Assembly: GCA_013399895.1 (NCBI GenBank)
Contig: VXBA01004393.1
Location: forward strand, 789,238-853,237
Direction of reading: 5' to 3'
Length of the DNA: 64,000 nucleotides
Source: Serilophus lunatus
Lineage: Eukaryota > Chordata > Aves > Passeriformes > Eurylaimidae
Part shown: one piece after another, positions 52,201 through 64,000 of the stretch
Numbering within the stretch: the first letter of the stretch is position 1
Layout of the letters: each line of letters opens with the position of its first letter
The notes under the pieces: model-generated
The model's input: the letters and a program-made list of their open reading frames with translations, nothing else
Told to the model about the DNA's origin: nothing
Databases searched by the model: none
Made by a program: the position numbers and the translations under genes

Positions 52201-55200
52201 AATTATTATGTATGTATAATGGCACACACCAATTTTCTAAGTGAATCACTGTCTAGTATGTGGAGTAGTTCAGTGATTGTCTCACCCCTTGCTCTCTGCT
52301 TTGGTGACACATTCCTTGTGAGCAGAGCTCAACACTGCCTTGTTCACACCACTGTGCTGCCAATCACAAGGGGGGCACCTCAGAGAGCCACACCCAACAC
52401 AGGCACTGGCTGGAAACCATTGCCCAGAGACACTTACTGGTAGAAAGTCAGAGGCCTTCAGGCCAATGGGCTCATTCCTGGCTGCAGGAATCACTGACGG
52501 CTCTGTTCTGGTGGAAGAAGTTGAGGAAATCAGTGGCCTCTGGGCTGGATCGGCCTGCAGGAGAAATTGGACAAAAGCTCTAGTAGCAACAGTCTGCCCC
52601 CTAGTCTGATGACCTTCATTTCTGGCCAACTTTCCTCTCACAGTAGGGTCCTAACACCAAAGCAGTCTCAGTTTCCTAGCATAGTTTAAGAGGCAATAAA
52701 GTATCTCTCAGATACACACCAGTATGTAATTACGGTTTGTAAAGAATATGGAAGTGCCAAGTGCTGTTACTGTTATGAGGCTCTGAAATTAGGGCAATGG
52801 GCTGTGGCATGCCTGAAGGCTAAAACAGATTTCTAAAGAAGCCAATATAATGGATCCTGGCCCATCCTCTGCTCACAATTTTGGCAACAAAACAGCTTCA
52901 GTTTAAGCACTTGCAAAAACCTGGCACTTGATCCTCTTCAGAGTGCCCCAATTTTGAGATGCAAGGACAAATCTCACTGCAAGCACAAACAGCAAATAAA
53001 AACAACAGAGCCATTGCCTGTCGGAGGCTTGGCCTTGATTCTACTGCTCTGGGAAGACACTTGGTGGGACAAAGCCTGGAGCTGCACTTTTACTGCCCTT
53101 CAGTAAAGGAATCAACTCGAGTAGAAATCAAAGTCTCCAGCACTCGCACATGGTTCACAGAGGGAGCACAAACAGCCATTAGCAGATCACACGGTACATA
53201 CAAGCTCTTGCTTTGGCAACGAGGTCTGGGCATCCGTAGCTGGGCTGGGCTTCACTGCTTCCTTTGCAGTTACAGGCTCTACCAACATGAAAAGAAGTGG
53301 GAAAGCAGAAACTGATGTTCAAGAGCTGAGAGCAAAGGTTCTGAATAGCTAGACTACAAGGAGTCATTTCTGCAGACATGCAGGTCTCCCTCTTTTGAGG
53401 GCCATTAACCCCATTTCCACCAAGGGGTCATTTCCATACTCACCATCCTCAGGAGGGGCTGGAAAGGGCTCATTTCGAGGAGGAGTTCGGCCTACAGAGT
53501 CAGATTAAAAAATAAACAAATGAAGAAGCATCCAAGACTACAGATTAGTCAACCCTGGAGCTGAGAGATTTCCAACAACTCCACACATGAAGGTAATCAA
53601 TGATAACAGCAAGCAGTTATCTCCTTCAGACCTTCACACTATTGTTGAGTTTAGACAAAGGCTTTCAGCCTTCATGGATGGGAGGGATAAAAATCGACCC
53701 CTGTGGTTCAACACTGCTGTAAAGGTGTGAAGCATGAGACAAGGCACTGTCATAACAAAAGATAGTAGAAAAAAAATCACCTCCCACTAAATTGATTTAT
53801 ATAAGTAAATAAGAACAATGGTGATAAATTCCTTATAGAAAGGGTATCTAATTTTCTTCATTTACACAAATATGAAACACAGGCATTGCATAATGCCTGT
53901 AAACATCAATGCCTGCTTTAACAAAACCTTTTGCCTTTCCTTTTTTAATGGAGGCTGCTAACCTTACACATAACAAAATTCTAAGCTAATAAAATTCCTA
54001 TTAACACCCTAATAAGGACAGGAAGGCATCACGTTTACAAAGGAACTCTGGATTCTGAGCCAGGCTTTAACCAGACACTACTGCACCCTAGTAAGGGTGC
54101 CACCTTCCAGCCATTCACCAACATGATCTGTGGTTCAGTGTCCAAAGAGAATATTAAAAATAATTTAAGTCAAAAAGAAAGTTCTCTAAACTCTCCTGTC
54201 ACAGGTGAAGTCTCTGTTTTAGAAAGCCAAGGTTCAGATCTACCAAACCAGTTCAGCTCAAATCAAAACACCACTCAAAAGCAAAATAAACCCTGGTACT
54301 GACATATGGCATTCTTGGGCTGGAAGATCTCTTTGTAATCCTCCTGGTTCTGGATCTCAGCCTTTGATTCCTTCTCATCCCGGTCATCTTCACTGCTAGG
54401 ACTGTGCCTCTCACTCTCTGAGTTGTGCTTTACTCTGCTGTGGAAAAAGAGATGCTGACAGGGGAAGCCATACTGCCAGAGAACACTGAGTTCCTGGTAC
54501 ATTTCCTTAAAATCTTCAAGTTCAACAAGCCAGCAGACTCCCTTACCTCTGTGGCTTGCTGCAGCTCGTTGAGGGCCTGTCGTAGATGCGGCGAAGGGAG
54601 GATCCTGTGGGGGTAGGTGGCACAAGAGGCTGGTCGTCCCTGATCAGCCCATGAGGAATAGAATCTGACTTTGGGACTCTGCTGAGATCCACAACGAAGG
54701 AAGAGACAGTGCTTTGTGCAAAGGAAACTCCTATCTGCAGAGGCAAAAGATCAAGGTTAATTCGCCAGGAAGCAGGGTGCACACCAGCCTTTCTGAAAAC
54801 AGGAAAGATGGAGTGAACCTGAGCAATTGTGTTCAAGGGTTGCTCAGTTCAGTCCTTCAGCTTTTTCAGCTTGAAGTTGCCAATGATTTGGGAAAGGCTG
54901 GGATAAGTGTTTTGTCAAGCACTGCTTCTAAATACTAGTCAAACCAAGTCCCAGTTCTTTCCTCCAGAAGCTAAAGAGAGAAAGTAGAGTCAAAGCTGCT
55001 GAAAGCAAAAGCCTACAATCTTTGTCTAAGGGCTGGGCACACTGCAAGCCCTGGCCACTTACAGTCTGATACAAGCTTAAAGCTCAGAAGGCATGCAAGG
55101 AGGAGGGAGGATTTTATCTTGTGTTTCACAGCTACCTCCCCCCACCTCAGGAGCAATGGCTTACCAGCTGGTTGTTGCTGATAGATAAGTCAGCTACTTT

Positions 55201-58200
55201 CCCCCAGTTCACCAAGACCACATCAAAACAGCGCTCTGGCTCCCAGCCGTACACACGCAGCGAATCCTGGAAGCCACTGTACAAGCAGCAGCCATCTGGG
55301 TTGAAGAGCACACACCTGGGAGGAAGGTGGGTGGAGAATCAGGCACAGTGCCCCACCTGCTCAGTCCCTTTGGGCCCCTGACTACACTGAACACCTCCCA
55401 CTCCACTTCTAACAAAGAACCTGGCGATCTGGTGTTGTTCATCTAGGCAACCTGGTGGGCCTGTGCAAGACATCCAGCAGTCCAAACTTCTCCCCAGTAA
55501 TGTCTCTCTTGAAGGAAATCCTCTCTTCATCCTCACTTTAGTCTCTGCCTAGTACATTTACTAGGAATTTAATGTACCTGACGGGAGTAGCCTCCTCTTC
55601 AATACAGCTCACAACTTGAAACTTCTCCAAGTCCCAGAACCGAACAGTCCTGTACATACAACAGAAGAAAATTCATTGCTCATCCCTCTAGAAATCACCG
55701 TAGGATCCAGAATTTAAACGAAACTCTAATAGTTAGAATGACTTTTGCTGTTGTATACATTCAGTGAACCTATACAGAAGGCTGGCCTAGCTAAGATCCA
55801 TGAATCCAGACACAGATGCTTAGAGGCTCTAGACATGGGCAGGCATTTAGAGCTGATCCAGAGCTAAGAAAACACCCTGCTAGTTGAGCAGGGCTGCCTG
55901 CTGTTCACACAGGATGTCAGATTAGTGAGATGCTTGAGGCTACACATTGGCTTCTAGTGTGGCAGAAGGTGCCACCAATATTGGATGAGAAGCCAAGATC
56001 CCTATGTTCTGCCCAGTGCAGATGGGGTGTCCTGCTGGCTCTTGCAATGGCACGTTCGAGCTGTGGACATTCCTATTTTCCATGTTCTTACAAGGAAGGG
56101 CATCAGGAAAGAGAACAGACACATATTCTGTTCAGACATATATATTCTTTCTGCCTCCCCTTATGTACCTGTCAGAGCTGCCAGAAGCCAAAAGGTATTC
56201 ATTGGGATGGAATTCAACAACGTTTACTGGGCCAGTATGTCCTGTAAACTCAAACATCAGCTTCCCAGCAGTCAGATCCCACAGCTGAAAGGAGGAAAGA
56301 ACAGAGAGACTCTTGAACAGACTTAATGTCAGAGAATTCCAAAACACTTGGGACTGGGATAAAATACAGCAGTTCCACCCAGAAATGACATCTAAAAGTG
56401 AACAAACAGAAATCCAAAAGCTTTGAATCTCTTAGCTATTCCTTCTTCCCATGCTCTAGTCTCCACTTAAAAATCCAGTGAAATGCCTGATCAGTTTATT
56501 TCATGCGAAAGTCAAAATATAGTGAGTCCTTCGCCCCCATCCCTCCATACCTTACATGAAACAACCAAAGTCACTGCATCAGTCAATACTTTTCTGAACT
56601 CCTTCTCCTGCTCTGCTCAGCCCTGGCAGCAATTTCCAGACTGATAATCACATGCAATATGTTTGATAACACATCCTTACTGCATTAACTGAGCATTGTC
56701 AGAAACTGGTGTGAGGAATCAACATGCTGTGGGCAACTCATTCTGCAAGGTTTACTGAGAGGACTGAGGCGAACGTTCAGGTATCACGGCTCTACCAACA
56801 TCAAAACTTGAACTCTTATGCACATCATGCCAACACCAACACGTCTGTTGGATAAGTGCATTTCAACTCAAGCAGCTCTTCTCTGGGGGCCACTGGACAC
56901 GATCCCCATAAACAGACTGGTCCTTGCAAAGCCACAGGGCTCAGCCAGCTGCCTAATGAACTGAAGGTGCTTATGAGTGAGTGTTGATAATGCCTGGTAA
57001 AAAGATGACCCCAGCATTCCGATGTGCCACGATGTGCCATAAGGAGGGTGTCACAATAAATTACCTTTACAGTGTGATCATCAGCAGCAGAGGCTACCCA
57101 TTTCCCATCAGGGCTGAAGCGGAGACATCGAACTGCTTCTGTGTGACCCTGAAATGAGAAAAACAAACAGTATTCTGGCTTTTGTCTTTCAATCCTATAA
57201 AATATAATAAAAATCAATTAAGCATTTTACAGAGTCCACTAACTCAACACACTAAATCCATCCACACTAATCAAGACATTTCTGCCATCTGTTTAAGTAT
57301 GGTAAATACAGACCTGGCTTAATAAATAAGAATCAATTTTAAATTACACAGGGTCAGATAAAAGTGCTGTGACACTAAGTCTCTGGTTTTTAAATTTGAT
57401 TATTATACAGCAAGTTCCTTGGGTAGTAAAAGGCCCCAAGAATAGAACCATTTCATCAGTGGAGTGGGACCTGCATGTAATACCAGTCAGTATAAACAAA
57501 CCCTCACAGATGTTCTCTATTCCCCACTGAAGCCATCCACACTATAGCACATGACATCCATTGACATCCCATTTCATGTTCCCATACAGCTTGCAGAGGC
57601 CTGCTGAGGTTTGCCAGGCCACTTCACAAATTGTGCAGATCTTATTTTCATGCTGGAAAACTAGGAAGTTAATTGTACATAAGCACTTTAAGGTTTGCTC
57701 ACAAGTCCTCAACAGAAATCTTTCTCCCCTCTTTGACTGAAAATTAATGAAGCATTTTACCTTGAATGTGAAGATACAGCCTTTTCTTCTTACATCCCAG
57801 AGCTACAGGGAAGGAAAGCAAACAAATGGTATGTTTAAAGCAGTATGTGGGGATTCCAAGGGTCTTGTCAGAAAAAGAGCTCTCCCTGTCACCAAGCTAA
57901 CAGACACTCCAGGATGAAGGGGCTGCTGAACCCCTCTTTGCATCAGGGCTGTTTTCTAACCTAAATCTCCAAGGAAGAATCACTCCTCTAAGGTAGTTCT
58001 TACAAATAAAGCAGCTCGGTTCTGGCAATCAAATACTATCCTGATGAAAACAGATACTACCCACAGCAACCAGGACATCTGTGCCTGCTGACACCAGGTC
58101 TTGGCTGGCACCTTACTCAGAGCCACATTCCACACCAGAGGAGTCACATTCATGAGTTACTGCTGTGAAAACACACACATGGATTTCAGCAGCACTCGCA

Positions 58201-61200
58201 CACACACCTGCCCACACACGGAAATGACGACGTGCAGCACCTCCCAACAGTCAGCACAAAACACCTTCTGTCACTCTTCAAAACAAAGACACTGCAAGTA
58301 AAGAGGGAAATCTCTAGTGGAAGCTGGGTTTTACCTTAATATTGGTATCCAAAGACCCAGATGCCACAAAGCTTCCAAAAGGATGGAAATGAAGACTGCA
58401 GATGTTCGCTTTGTGACCCGGTAAGGTACGAAGAACTGGGAAAAGGAGAGGCAGAGGAAGGAGAAGGAATAGGGGCAAATATTTAGTAGTTCATTTCCAC
58501 CAGACTCTATGCAGAGGTGTAGATTATCCTCACCATTAAGCACATGCTAATACAATGTACATTAGGCATACTATATATTGTTTTGTCCTCCATATACATT
58601 ATTTTATGAAAATGCTTCTGACTTTACTCCTGCAATGCAAAGGAACAGGAATAGAGGGTCCATGTTCAGTGATTCATGAAAGTCTTGCCTTTACATATGG
58701 AAAGTATGGATAGAACTCAAAAATCTCCATTCTGAAAATAAGGCAGTGAGCAGGCAATATCTCTTTCCTGTTGTCACACAGACAGCCAAATGAGCTGGAG
58801 GAGGAACAGTTTTAGCTATGAAGTGAAAGGGGTATTTGACTGCCTGCAGTGTTCACCCTGCAGCTATCAGCCAAACTCTTTCCTAGGACTCTGCACCCCC
58901 ATCCAGGCACCACCTCTTGGGTTCCAGTATTCACCCTGGACTTCAGTTGTCCCTTGCAAGAAGAATCCAAAAGATCAGGAATGGAGACAAAGAAATGATC
59001 AGAGTGTTTCATCAAGTCATCAAGTAACACCTCTTGTAATTCTGGAAACCAGAAAGGACCAGTAGAACTGGTACACCACATCTGTGCAAGCAGAGACAAA
59101 CACAGAACTCAACTCTGAGGAAGAAAAATGGCTCAGATAATAACAAGGGAAATCTGTCTCCATCATTTGTCATCTGGAACATGCTGATGATCCCCCTAGG
59201 AGAAATTAGCTCTTGAGCCAGAGCTGGAGTGGTCATTTGCACACACACTGGCTCATAGGTCTCCTAATAAATTCAGCCAGATCAGCTACTCACCACTGCT
59301 AGTGCCAAACTATTCTATAACCTAACTGATTCTAACTGTCTGAATGACAAAAATGCTTCTCATTATTGATGCCTGTGGTTTGCCTTCTTAGCTCAGCCAG
59401 AGTAAGCCTATTTTCATTACACATTCTCTCCGTGAACAAGTAGCAACCTATAAGAAATGTTCAGTCATTTTCTGGTATTCCTGCTGGAATGCACTCAAGT
59501 GATTTATGACACCTTTGCAAATTCATTCTAGGATTTGAGGAAAATGCAATAAATAAAACATGATTCAACATCAGAGCTCAAAGAGTTCGTAGACTTTACG
59601 ATTTATTAAAAATTAGGTCTTTGTCTATTTATATGGCCATGCAAGAGCAGGAAAGGAGAAAAATTGCCTGAGGAAAAAGAGGAGTTAGAACATAAGAACA
59701 AGAGACCAGTGAATGAGGCAATCTTGGACTTATGCTGAGTCGAATACACTTAAAACTTACAATCTGATCTGGAATATAGATTTCAACATATTCAGGTCAA
59801 AATCTGAATTAAATTAAATTAGTTTCTCAGATCCGTGCTCCCAATACATATCCAAATTTCTGCCCAAGTCTGCATACACAGCTCTACAGCCTCAGTAGAA
59901 GGACACAAAAGCCCTCTAAGAGGGCTGCAAATGATGATGAAAACAATGCCAGGCTCCTGCTCCTTCTTAAGTAGGGAACCTTCTGGGTCAGCACAGATAT
60001 TAAGCACAAGGATTCTGCAAAAAGCGAGCATTAACAGAAGCAAATACTCATGGATATGTACCTTTGGCAGCTTCCAGGTCCCAAACCCGAATGGACCCTG
60101 ACCGGGACCCCGCAACAATGAGCTTCTCATTGGGATTGACCTGTAGGCTCTCGATGGGGGTGGTGTGGCCTGTCAAGCTCTGCAAAGAAAACCATTAGTC
60201 ACAGTCAGCACCTACTGGCACAGCCCTGTATGAACCACAGCACTGTTCATACTCGAGGGGTAACTCTCCAGCCATGAGCTGGGACCACCTGCTCCTTTTT
60301 CCTCAGCAGCCACCAGTATGGCAGAGCACCCTGAAGCCCATCACTGCACCCAGCACTTGCTGACCAAACGTTATCCCACGTTCTGGGGCACTCTGACTAA
60401 TTTCCAAAGGATGCATCAACAGAGACACAGGGAGTTAAACATTAGGTGCGGACACCCAGACAAGGCTGACACATTCTTACATCACAAAACCTGTGCTGTG
60501 CCAGCACAATGGCACCATGTCTTCTCTAAATGGGTCATGTAAGTGTCACGAACCAGTTACAAAATCAAAGCAAGAGCAGAAGAAGGGCTACTTTGAAATC
60601 TTCCCATAAGCAAGGAGCCACGTGTTGCTGCCAGCAACAAATGTCACTGTGATAACATGGTCCCAATATCAAATTACTGACTTAAGGCATAAGACATTAA
60701 TTCACATACATGCAGTTCCTTTCATCCTTGAGTACCTGAAAGCCTAAAAATTACATCACTATTTTGAAAAGGCCAGTATTTAAGTAAAACACAAGAACAT
60801 TTAAAACTATTTCAAGAAAACCAATACCACCATTTCAGACCTTTTACTTGTCAATTAAGTAAGATTCTCTGCTTTATTTCATCCTTAAACATGTCCTTTT
60901 AAATAGCTACACCAGCTCTGTGCCTCCCACACACAGAGAGAAGCTGGGAATGCCAGCTGGAAGCTGCCTGTTCTACTGAGGCTTTCTTAGGACTCCATGT
61001 GCAATTGAAATCCTCTACATACTCTACAGACAACTGCCACTGAATCAAAGCTCAAATTTACACCAGGTTGCACTGTTACTTGCAAAGTTCCTCTTCTCCC
61101 TCTTTGTCAACATGCAAACATCAGGAATCTCAACAACATAAAGATGAATTTCAGAGGATAAAATATACAGAATGGAAAAGCAAAGCAGACATATTGTCCT

Positions 61201-64000
61201 TTTAGCCTTTTTGATCCTACTTTCTTAATTTCTTTCCCACAAGGGTCACAGTGGCTAGAGTCATGCCTTCAGTGCCTCGACATTACTGTGCTGTTAATTA
61301 AACAAATGACAAGGGACATGTGCTAAAGGTGTTTTTCCACAACACTCACTTAAAAAAGAAGAGAATTCAGGACAGATATCTGTTAAATGTATTCATGGCA
61401 CACTTTGGTGAGCACTGCTGGGTAACCCTACTCTTGCTGACACACTGTGCTCGGCATTACTCCTCCCCACCCTACAGCAAACTCTTGTAACAACCTCTGT
61501 GCTGACAGTTAGGGACCGTGGGACAGGTGGGAATGCCTCCTGCTGGGGGATCTCTTGCTGTGGCTGCAAACTCCAGGGTATAAAACTGGCCACCGTTTTA
61601 ACCCTGCACTATAAAAGTAGCTGTTCTTGCACAAACCCCTGCATTTAATTAACTGTAGCCTGGTGACATATAAAACATTCATTTTCTGAGCAAGCACTGG
61701 CCCAGTTCAAGCACCCAGCCACCCCAGAATCTCACTGGAGCAGGGGGCTCACCAGGCACCCAGTTCTGTCCTTATCTTTAGTTACAATCTGGTCTCCCAG
61801 CTTTGTGCTGGTAAACCATTCCCCAGTCCCCCAGGCTACACTCCAACAATCCTTCCCCTCATTGCCCACCCTCCAAATCTCAGAATTGATATTCCCATAC
61901 CCCCAAAGCTGCCAACAGGCCTGTCCTTACCATGATGCAGTTGGGCTTGCTCACTGACCATATGTTGACTCGACAGTCATCTCCTCCAGTGGCCAGCATC
62001 CGGCCTGACCCTTTCCCCAGCACTACTGAGGACACGTTGCTGCTGTGGGCCACGATCTCTTCTGCACAAACAGAGCAAACAGTTACTACAGACTAGTATA
62101 ACAATTGTCATCCCACCCCTCCCAAAGGACTAAAAAATATTCTTCCTCCAGAATCACTTTACAGTTTTCTATGGACAAGCTGCAGCAGCCCACTGTTCAG
62201 ATAAGAAGTCACACTATTATCTTGCTTGAAACATTCTCTCTCAGCTCTGCCTGCTGCACTTAAAGACATTTGCTGACCGAAGCTTCGTGACTCCAGTGCT
62301 CACATGGCTTGCAAAAAGCATCTGCTCTCACTTGCAGCAGCTCAGGAACTTTAAAGGGTGCAGCAACCAGCTCACAGAAGATGCTTTACCTGCAATAATG
62401 CAGAGCAGCCCATCATCTGGTGAAAGGCTCTGTAAACCTGTTCCAGAAAGCAGCATCAGCATCAGCAGACAGTCTAACTCGAGAGGAACTGGCAGATGAG
62501 CAACAGTGCAGTTTGTTACCTTACTCAGCCGAAAAGTCAGACTCAGCAGCAGGGAGAGGTGGAGCTCCTTCCCTGAGCTTTGGCAGAGGCTTTGCTACGT
62601 TCCCACTAGGTAACAAAGGCAAAACTGAGCACTGCAGAGCATGAGACTGTGACAAAGGAGGGTGAATATCTACCTAAAGGGGCCGAAAAGACTGTTGAAA
62701 AACTGCAGGCTGTGGGCAAGTTGTGACACTGCAACGACAGAACTCTATAGAAGCCTCACCACAGAGAAACCAATTTGGGGTAAAGAGAAGCTGAAGAACC
62801 ATCTTTGCCTAGACATCTCATTTTCACATTTCTAAATCCAGTTAAACTTCTGGCAGGGGCTTCTGGCAGATGCATTTACCAATACCTTCCTCTTACGGGT
62901 CTCTTTTGAAAGTTCACAGGATTTGGATTCTTAGCAGTTACGAGTTGTGTGCAAAAAGGCTCAGCAGCATCGCTTCAGCTTTCGTTCAGATTGGGAGGAG
63001 CAACTTGATCATTTTACATGCAACACTAACAATCCAAAAGGATATTAGGTGGCTACAATAATAATTACAGGTACTTTGATCTCAAACTCTCTGAGTGCTT
63101 CTTTGAAATCAAAACTGTGTAACTTTCACTTGGGCTGGAGAAACACCTTTCAAATTACAAAGGTAAGCAGACCATAAATTACACATGAAGGGCTCACCTG
63201 AAAATATGCTTGTATTGTGTTGAAAGACCCAATTTCCACATGACAATGGTAAAACTAAGTGTGTTTAAAACATGAACCAACAGTACAATTAGCATCAATA
63301 GACCAACTCACTAGTTAAAACTGAAAGGACAGATGCTGAGCATTGCTGCTGAAATGAGGGCGTCAGCAGCTCCGCTTCTTCCTGCCTCTTGATTTCATTC
63401 TTAATATTACATTGTAAGTTTATAAGTTATTGTGGAAGCATCCAGTCCTCTGTTCATAAAAGCCCAGTGCCCGCCAGTTCATCCGCTCCCCGACAAATTT
63501 CCTTAAACCCACAAACTTTTTTGTTTAATGAAGTTCTTGTCACCACCAATCACCAGCTCAGTAACACTGAACTCTTAATTAGCACTGCAGAAACATTCCT
63601 GACCCTCTGAATGCAGATGCCAAGATGGGGCACAACAAGGATGAAGATCAAGAACTTCTGCCCACTTAGAGAACAGAGATAGAGCAAATTCAGCTTTCCC
63701 TAAACGGGACCTTCAGGGATAGGAGGAAAACCTAAGTGGCTTTCTGGTCAAAAAGATACAAAATTGCTACATCAATTTTCTCAGATCCCTCCACGTGTTA
63801 CCAGTCAAGGATACTGTATTCTTGCTGGCCAATTTCTAGCCCCACATCCAAAGCATAAAGCAAATGACCAGGTTCCATTGCTTCCAAGCATTCCTCAAAA
63901 GTCCCAAGGAAGTAACTCGTGGTGAGCAGCAAAGCAGATGGAAACTGAGTCAGCAACTGTCCACTGCTCCTCTGGAAGAAGAATGGATGTAAAAGCAGCA
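49164..64000 (-). CDS. KATNB1: KATNB1 gene, coding span (first exon outside window)
   Basis: Katanin p80 subunit B1. It targets the p60 ATPase (KATNA1) to centrosomes and spindle poles and regulates microtubule severing in mitosis, neurons and cilia; human loss causes microlissencephaly. Eighteen exons on the minus strand join in phase to 641 residues; about 14 N-terminal residues are missing to the right, for a total near the human 655. The N-terminal half is a WD40 propeller (GHTGPVNVVEFHP, LASGSSD, LWDLTAG and similar repeats). The middle is charged and Pro-rich (SESERHSPSSEDDRDE, RTPPRNEPFPAPPED). The C-terminal con80 domain, from ELVDEEAMSQIRKGHET, binds p60. One intron uses a GC donor. 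KIFC3 lies tail to tail. Confidence 0.97.
49890..50006 (-). CDS. KATNB1: KATNB1 con80 exon
   Basis: It encodes [20 protein letters not shown] and TDILAAPPSVGVDISREE. The donor GTGAGG is read from 49889 downward. It ends two bases into Arg. Confidence 0.97.
50674..50748 (-). CDS. KATNB1: KATNB1 con80 exon
   Basis: It encodes SLWKLDLCTIVLPQIEKLLQ and SKYE. The acceptor is TTCTTTTCAG, the donor GTGAGG. Confidence 0.97.
51145..51221 (-). CDS. KATNB1: KATNB1 con80 exon
   Basis: It encodes NSLDSAVAINDLSVVVDLLN and IVNQK. The acceptor is TTCTCTCTCAG, the donor GTGAGT. Confidence 0.97.
51549..51698 (-). CDS. KATNB1: KATNB1 start of con80 domain, GC donor
   Basis: It encodes AVKNQSQTELVDEEAMSQIR, KGHETMCVVLTSRHKNLDTV and AVWSTSDIK. 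After ATCAAG the minus strand reads GCAAGG, a GC donor (51548-51547). No GT nearby keeps the frame, and both flanking exons are on codon boundaries here. It is 50 whole codons. Confidence 0.95.
52094..52161. repeat. Alternative hairpin repeats in KATNB1 intron
   Basis: AAGAAAGACC (52094-52103) pairs with GGTCTTTCTT (52114-52123). A third copy, GAAGAAAGACC (52151-52161), can pair with the same middle arm over 11 bp. Confidence 0.9.
52438..52554 (-). CDS. KATNB1: KATNB1 linker exon
   Basis: It encodes ADPAQRPLISSTSSTRTEPS and VIPAARNEPIGLKASDFLP. The RNEPIGLKASDFLP block is strongly conserved. The donor is GTAAGT. It is 39 whole codons. Confidence 0.96.
53202..53278 (-). CDS. KATNB1: KATNB1 linker exon
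   Basis: It encodes EPVTAKEAVKPSPATDAQTS and LPKQEL. The donor is GTATGT. The acceptor GTTGGTAG has a pyrimidine tract further upstream. This is a fast-evolving region; similarity is mainly TAKEA.KPSPA.D. Confidence 0.88.
53444..53491 (-). CDS. KATNB1: KATNB1 linker exon (48 bp)
   Basis: It encodes RTPPRNEPFPAPPED, the conserved Pro-rich segment. The acceptor is CTCTGTAG, the donor GTGAGT. It enters and leaves one base into a codon. Confidence 0.93.
54304..54434 (-). CDS. KATNB1: KATNB1 acidic linker exon
   Basis: It encodes VKHNSESERHSPSSEDDRDE and DYKEIFQPKNAI. The acceptor CCACAGCAG was chosen by phase. The donor GTCAGT is slightly unusual. Confidence 0.94.
54547..54734 (-). CDS. KATNB1: KATNB1 end of propeller and linker
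   Basis: It encodes IGVSFAQSTVSSFVVDLSRV, then SSLRRIYDRPSTSCSKPQ. The acceptor is TGCCTCTGCAG, the donor GTAAGG. It ends two bases into Arg. Confidence 0.95.
55165..55315 (-). CDS. KATNB1: KATNB1 WD40 exon
   Basis: It encodes VLFNPDGCCLYSGFQDSLRV and YGWEPERCFDVVLVNWGKVA, one of the most conserved parts of the protein. The donor is GTAAGC. Confidence 0.97.
55578..55649 (-). CDS. KATNB1: KATNB1 WD40 exon
   Basis: It encodes TVRFWDLEKFQVVSCIEEEA and TPV. The acceptor is GTATGTACAG, the donor GTACAT. Confidence 0.96.
56169..56284 (-). CDS. KATNB1: KATNB1 WD40 exon
   Basis: It encodes LWDLTAGKLMFEFTGHTGPV and NVVEFHPNEYLLASGSSD. The donor is GTACAT. It ends two bases into Arg. Confidence 0.97.
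57065..57148 (-). CDS. KATNB1: KATNB1 WD40 exon
   Basis: It encodes GHTEAVRCLRFSPDGKWVAS and AADDHTVK. It is 28 whole codons. The donor is GTAATT. Confidence 0.97.
57761..57802 (-). CDS. KATNB1: KATNB1 WD40 mini-exon (42 bp)
   Basis: It encodes LWDVRRKGCIFTFK, closing one WD repeat. The acceptor is CCCTGTAG, the donor GTAAAA. Confidence 0.95.
58335..58435 (-). CDS. KATNB1: KATNB1 WD40 exon
   Basis: It encodes LRTLPGHKANICSLHFHPFG and SFVASGSLDTNIK. The acceptor is CTTTTCCCAG, the donor GTAAAA. Confidence 0.97.
60062..60179 (-). CDS. KATNB1: KATNB1 WD40 exon
   Basis: It encodes SLTGHTTPIESLQVNPNEKL and IVAGSRSGSIRVWDLEAAK. The acceptor is TTTGCAG, the donor GTACAT. The intron to the next exon (58436-60061) holds nothing I recognise. 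Confidence 0.97.
61931..62061 (-). CDS. KATNB1: KATNB1 first in-window coding exon, WD40
   Basis: It encodes EIVAHSSNVSSVVLGKGSGR, MLATGGDDCRVNIW and KPNCIM, the first WD repeat. AA at its start completes a codon begun in an exon outside the window. The donor is GTAAGG. The intron 60180-61930 holds nothing recognised. Confidence 0.97.
62062..64000 (-). other. KATNB1: KATNB1 5' intron, running off the window
   Basis: I searched for the short first coding exon (an expected ATG-to-TRP-LYS-LEU segment ending one base into Gln) and did not find it. The stretch is AT-rich intron with no repeat family recognised. Confidence 0.6.

Noticed and set aside
1..64000. CRISPR arrays, transposase genes, endogenous viral genes, tRNA or rRNA genes
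   Set aside because: None was seen; there are no regularly spaced direct repeats, no recognisable integrase, polymerase or envelope frames and no cloverleaf candidate.

Overview
The window is a piece of vertebrate, almost certainly bird, nuclear genome. Genes are split into short exons with GT..AG introns. Three insertions carry the 3' end of the CR1 LINE, the dominant avian retroposon, two of them ending in the typical ATTCTATG. The gene order matches a mammalian conserved block (KATNB1 - KIFC3 - CNGB1) read in reverse. No bacterial operon, virus, CRISPR array or transposase gene was seen.

Layout. (1) Positions 1 to about 19.9 kb, + strand: the 3' two thirds of CNGB1, the beta-1 subunit of the rod and olfactory cyclic-nucleotide-gated channel. 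The window opens inside a Lys/Glu-rich exon of the GARP type. The stop codon is at 17883-17885. From the ATG in exon D (3551), 18 exons join in perfect phase into an 817-residue protein. (2) About 19.9-30.8 kb: a large intergenic stretch with no recognisable gene, holding simple repeats, a GC-rich patch with a 36-bp tandem duplication, and AT-rich blocks that look like regulatory elements. (3) About 30.8-47.2 kb, + strand: KIFC3, a minus-end-directed C-terminal kinesin (kinesin-14). It has a CpG-island promoter, three candidate alternative N-terminal exons and 16 shared exons. The stop is at 46123-46125 and a canonical poly(A) signal lies at 47211-47216. (4) About 48.1-64 kb, - strand: KATNB1, the p80 regulatory subunit of the microtubule-severing enzyme katanin. 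Eighteen coding exons are present (641 residues); the first coding exon, about 14 residues, lies beyond the right edge. KIFC3 and KATNB1 converge tail to tail, about 1 kb apart.

Functionally, two neighbours act on microtubules (a kinesin motor and a severing-enzyme subunit) and the third is a sensory ion channel. They are a conserved neighbourhood, not an operon. All exon borders were set by hand from splice signals, reading phase and recall of the vertebrate families; none was checked against RNA data.

No exotic or undescribed system was found. The points most worth a second look are the candidate internal promoters and first exons of CNGB1 (exon D) and KIFC3 (38131), the 82-nt homopurine run inside the CNGB1 Glu-rich exon, a 27-bp minisatellite in a KIFC3 intron, a GC-AG intron in KATNB1 and several intronic or intergenic blocks that look like conserved enhancers.
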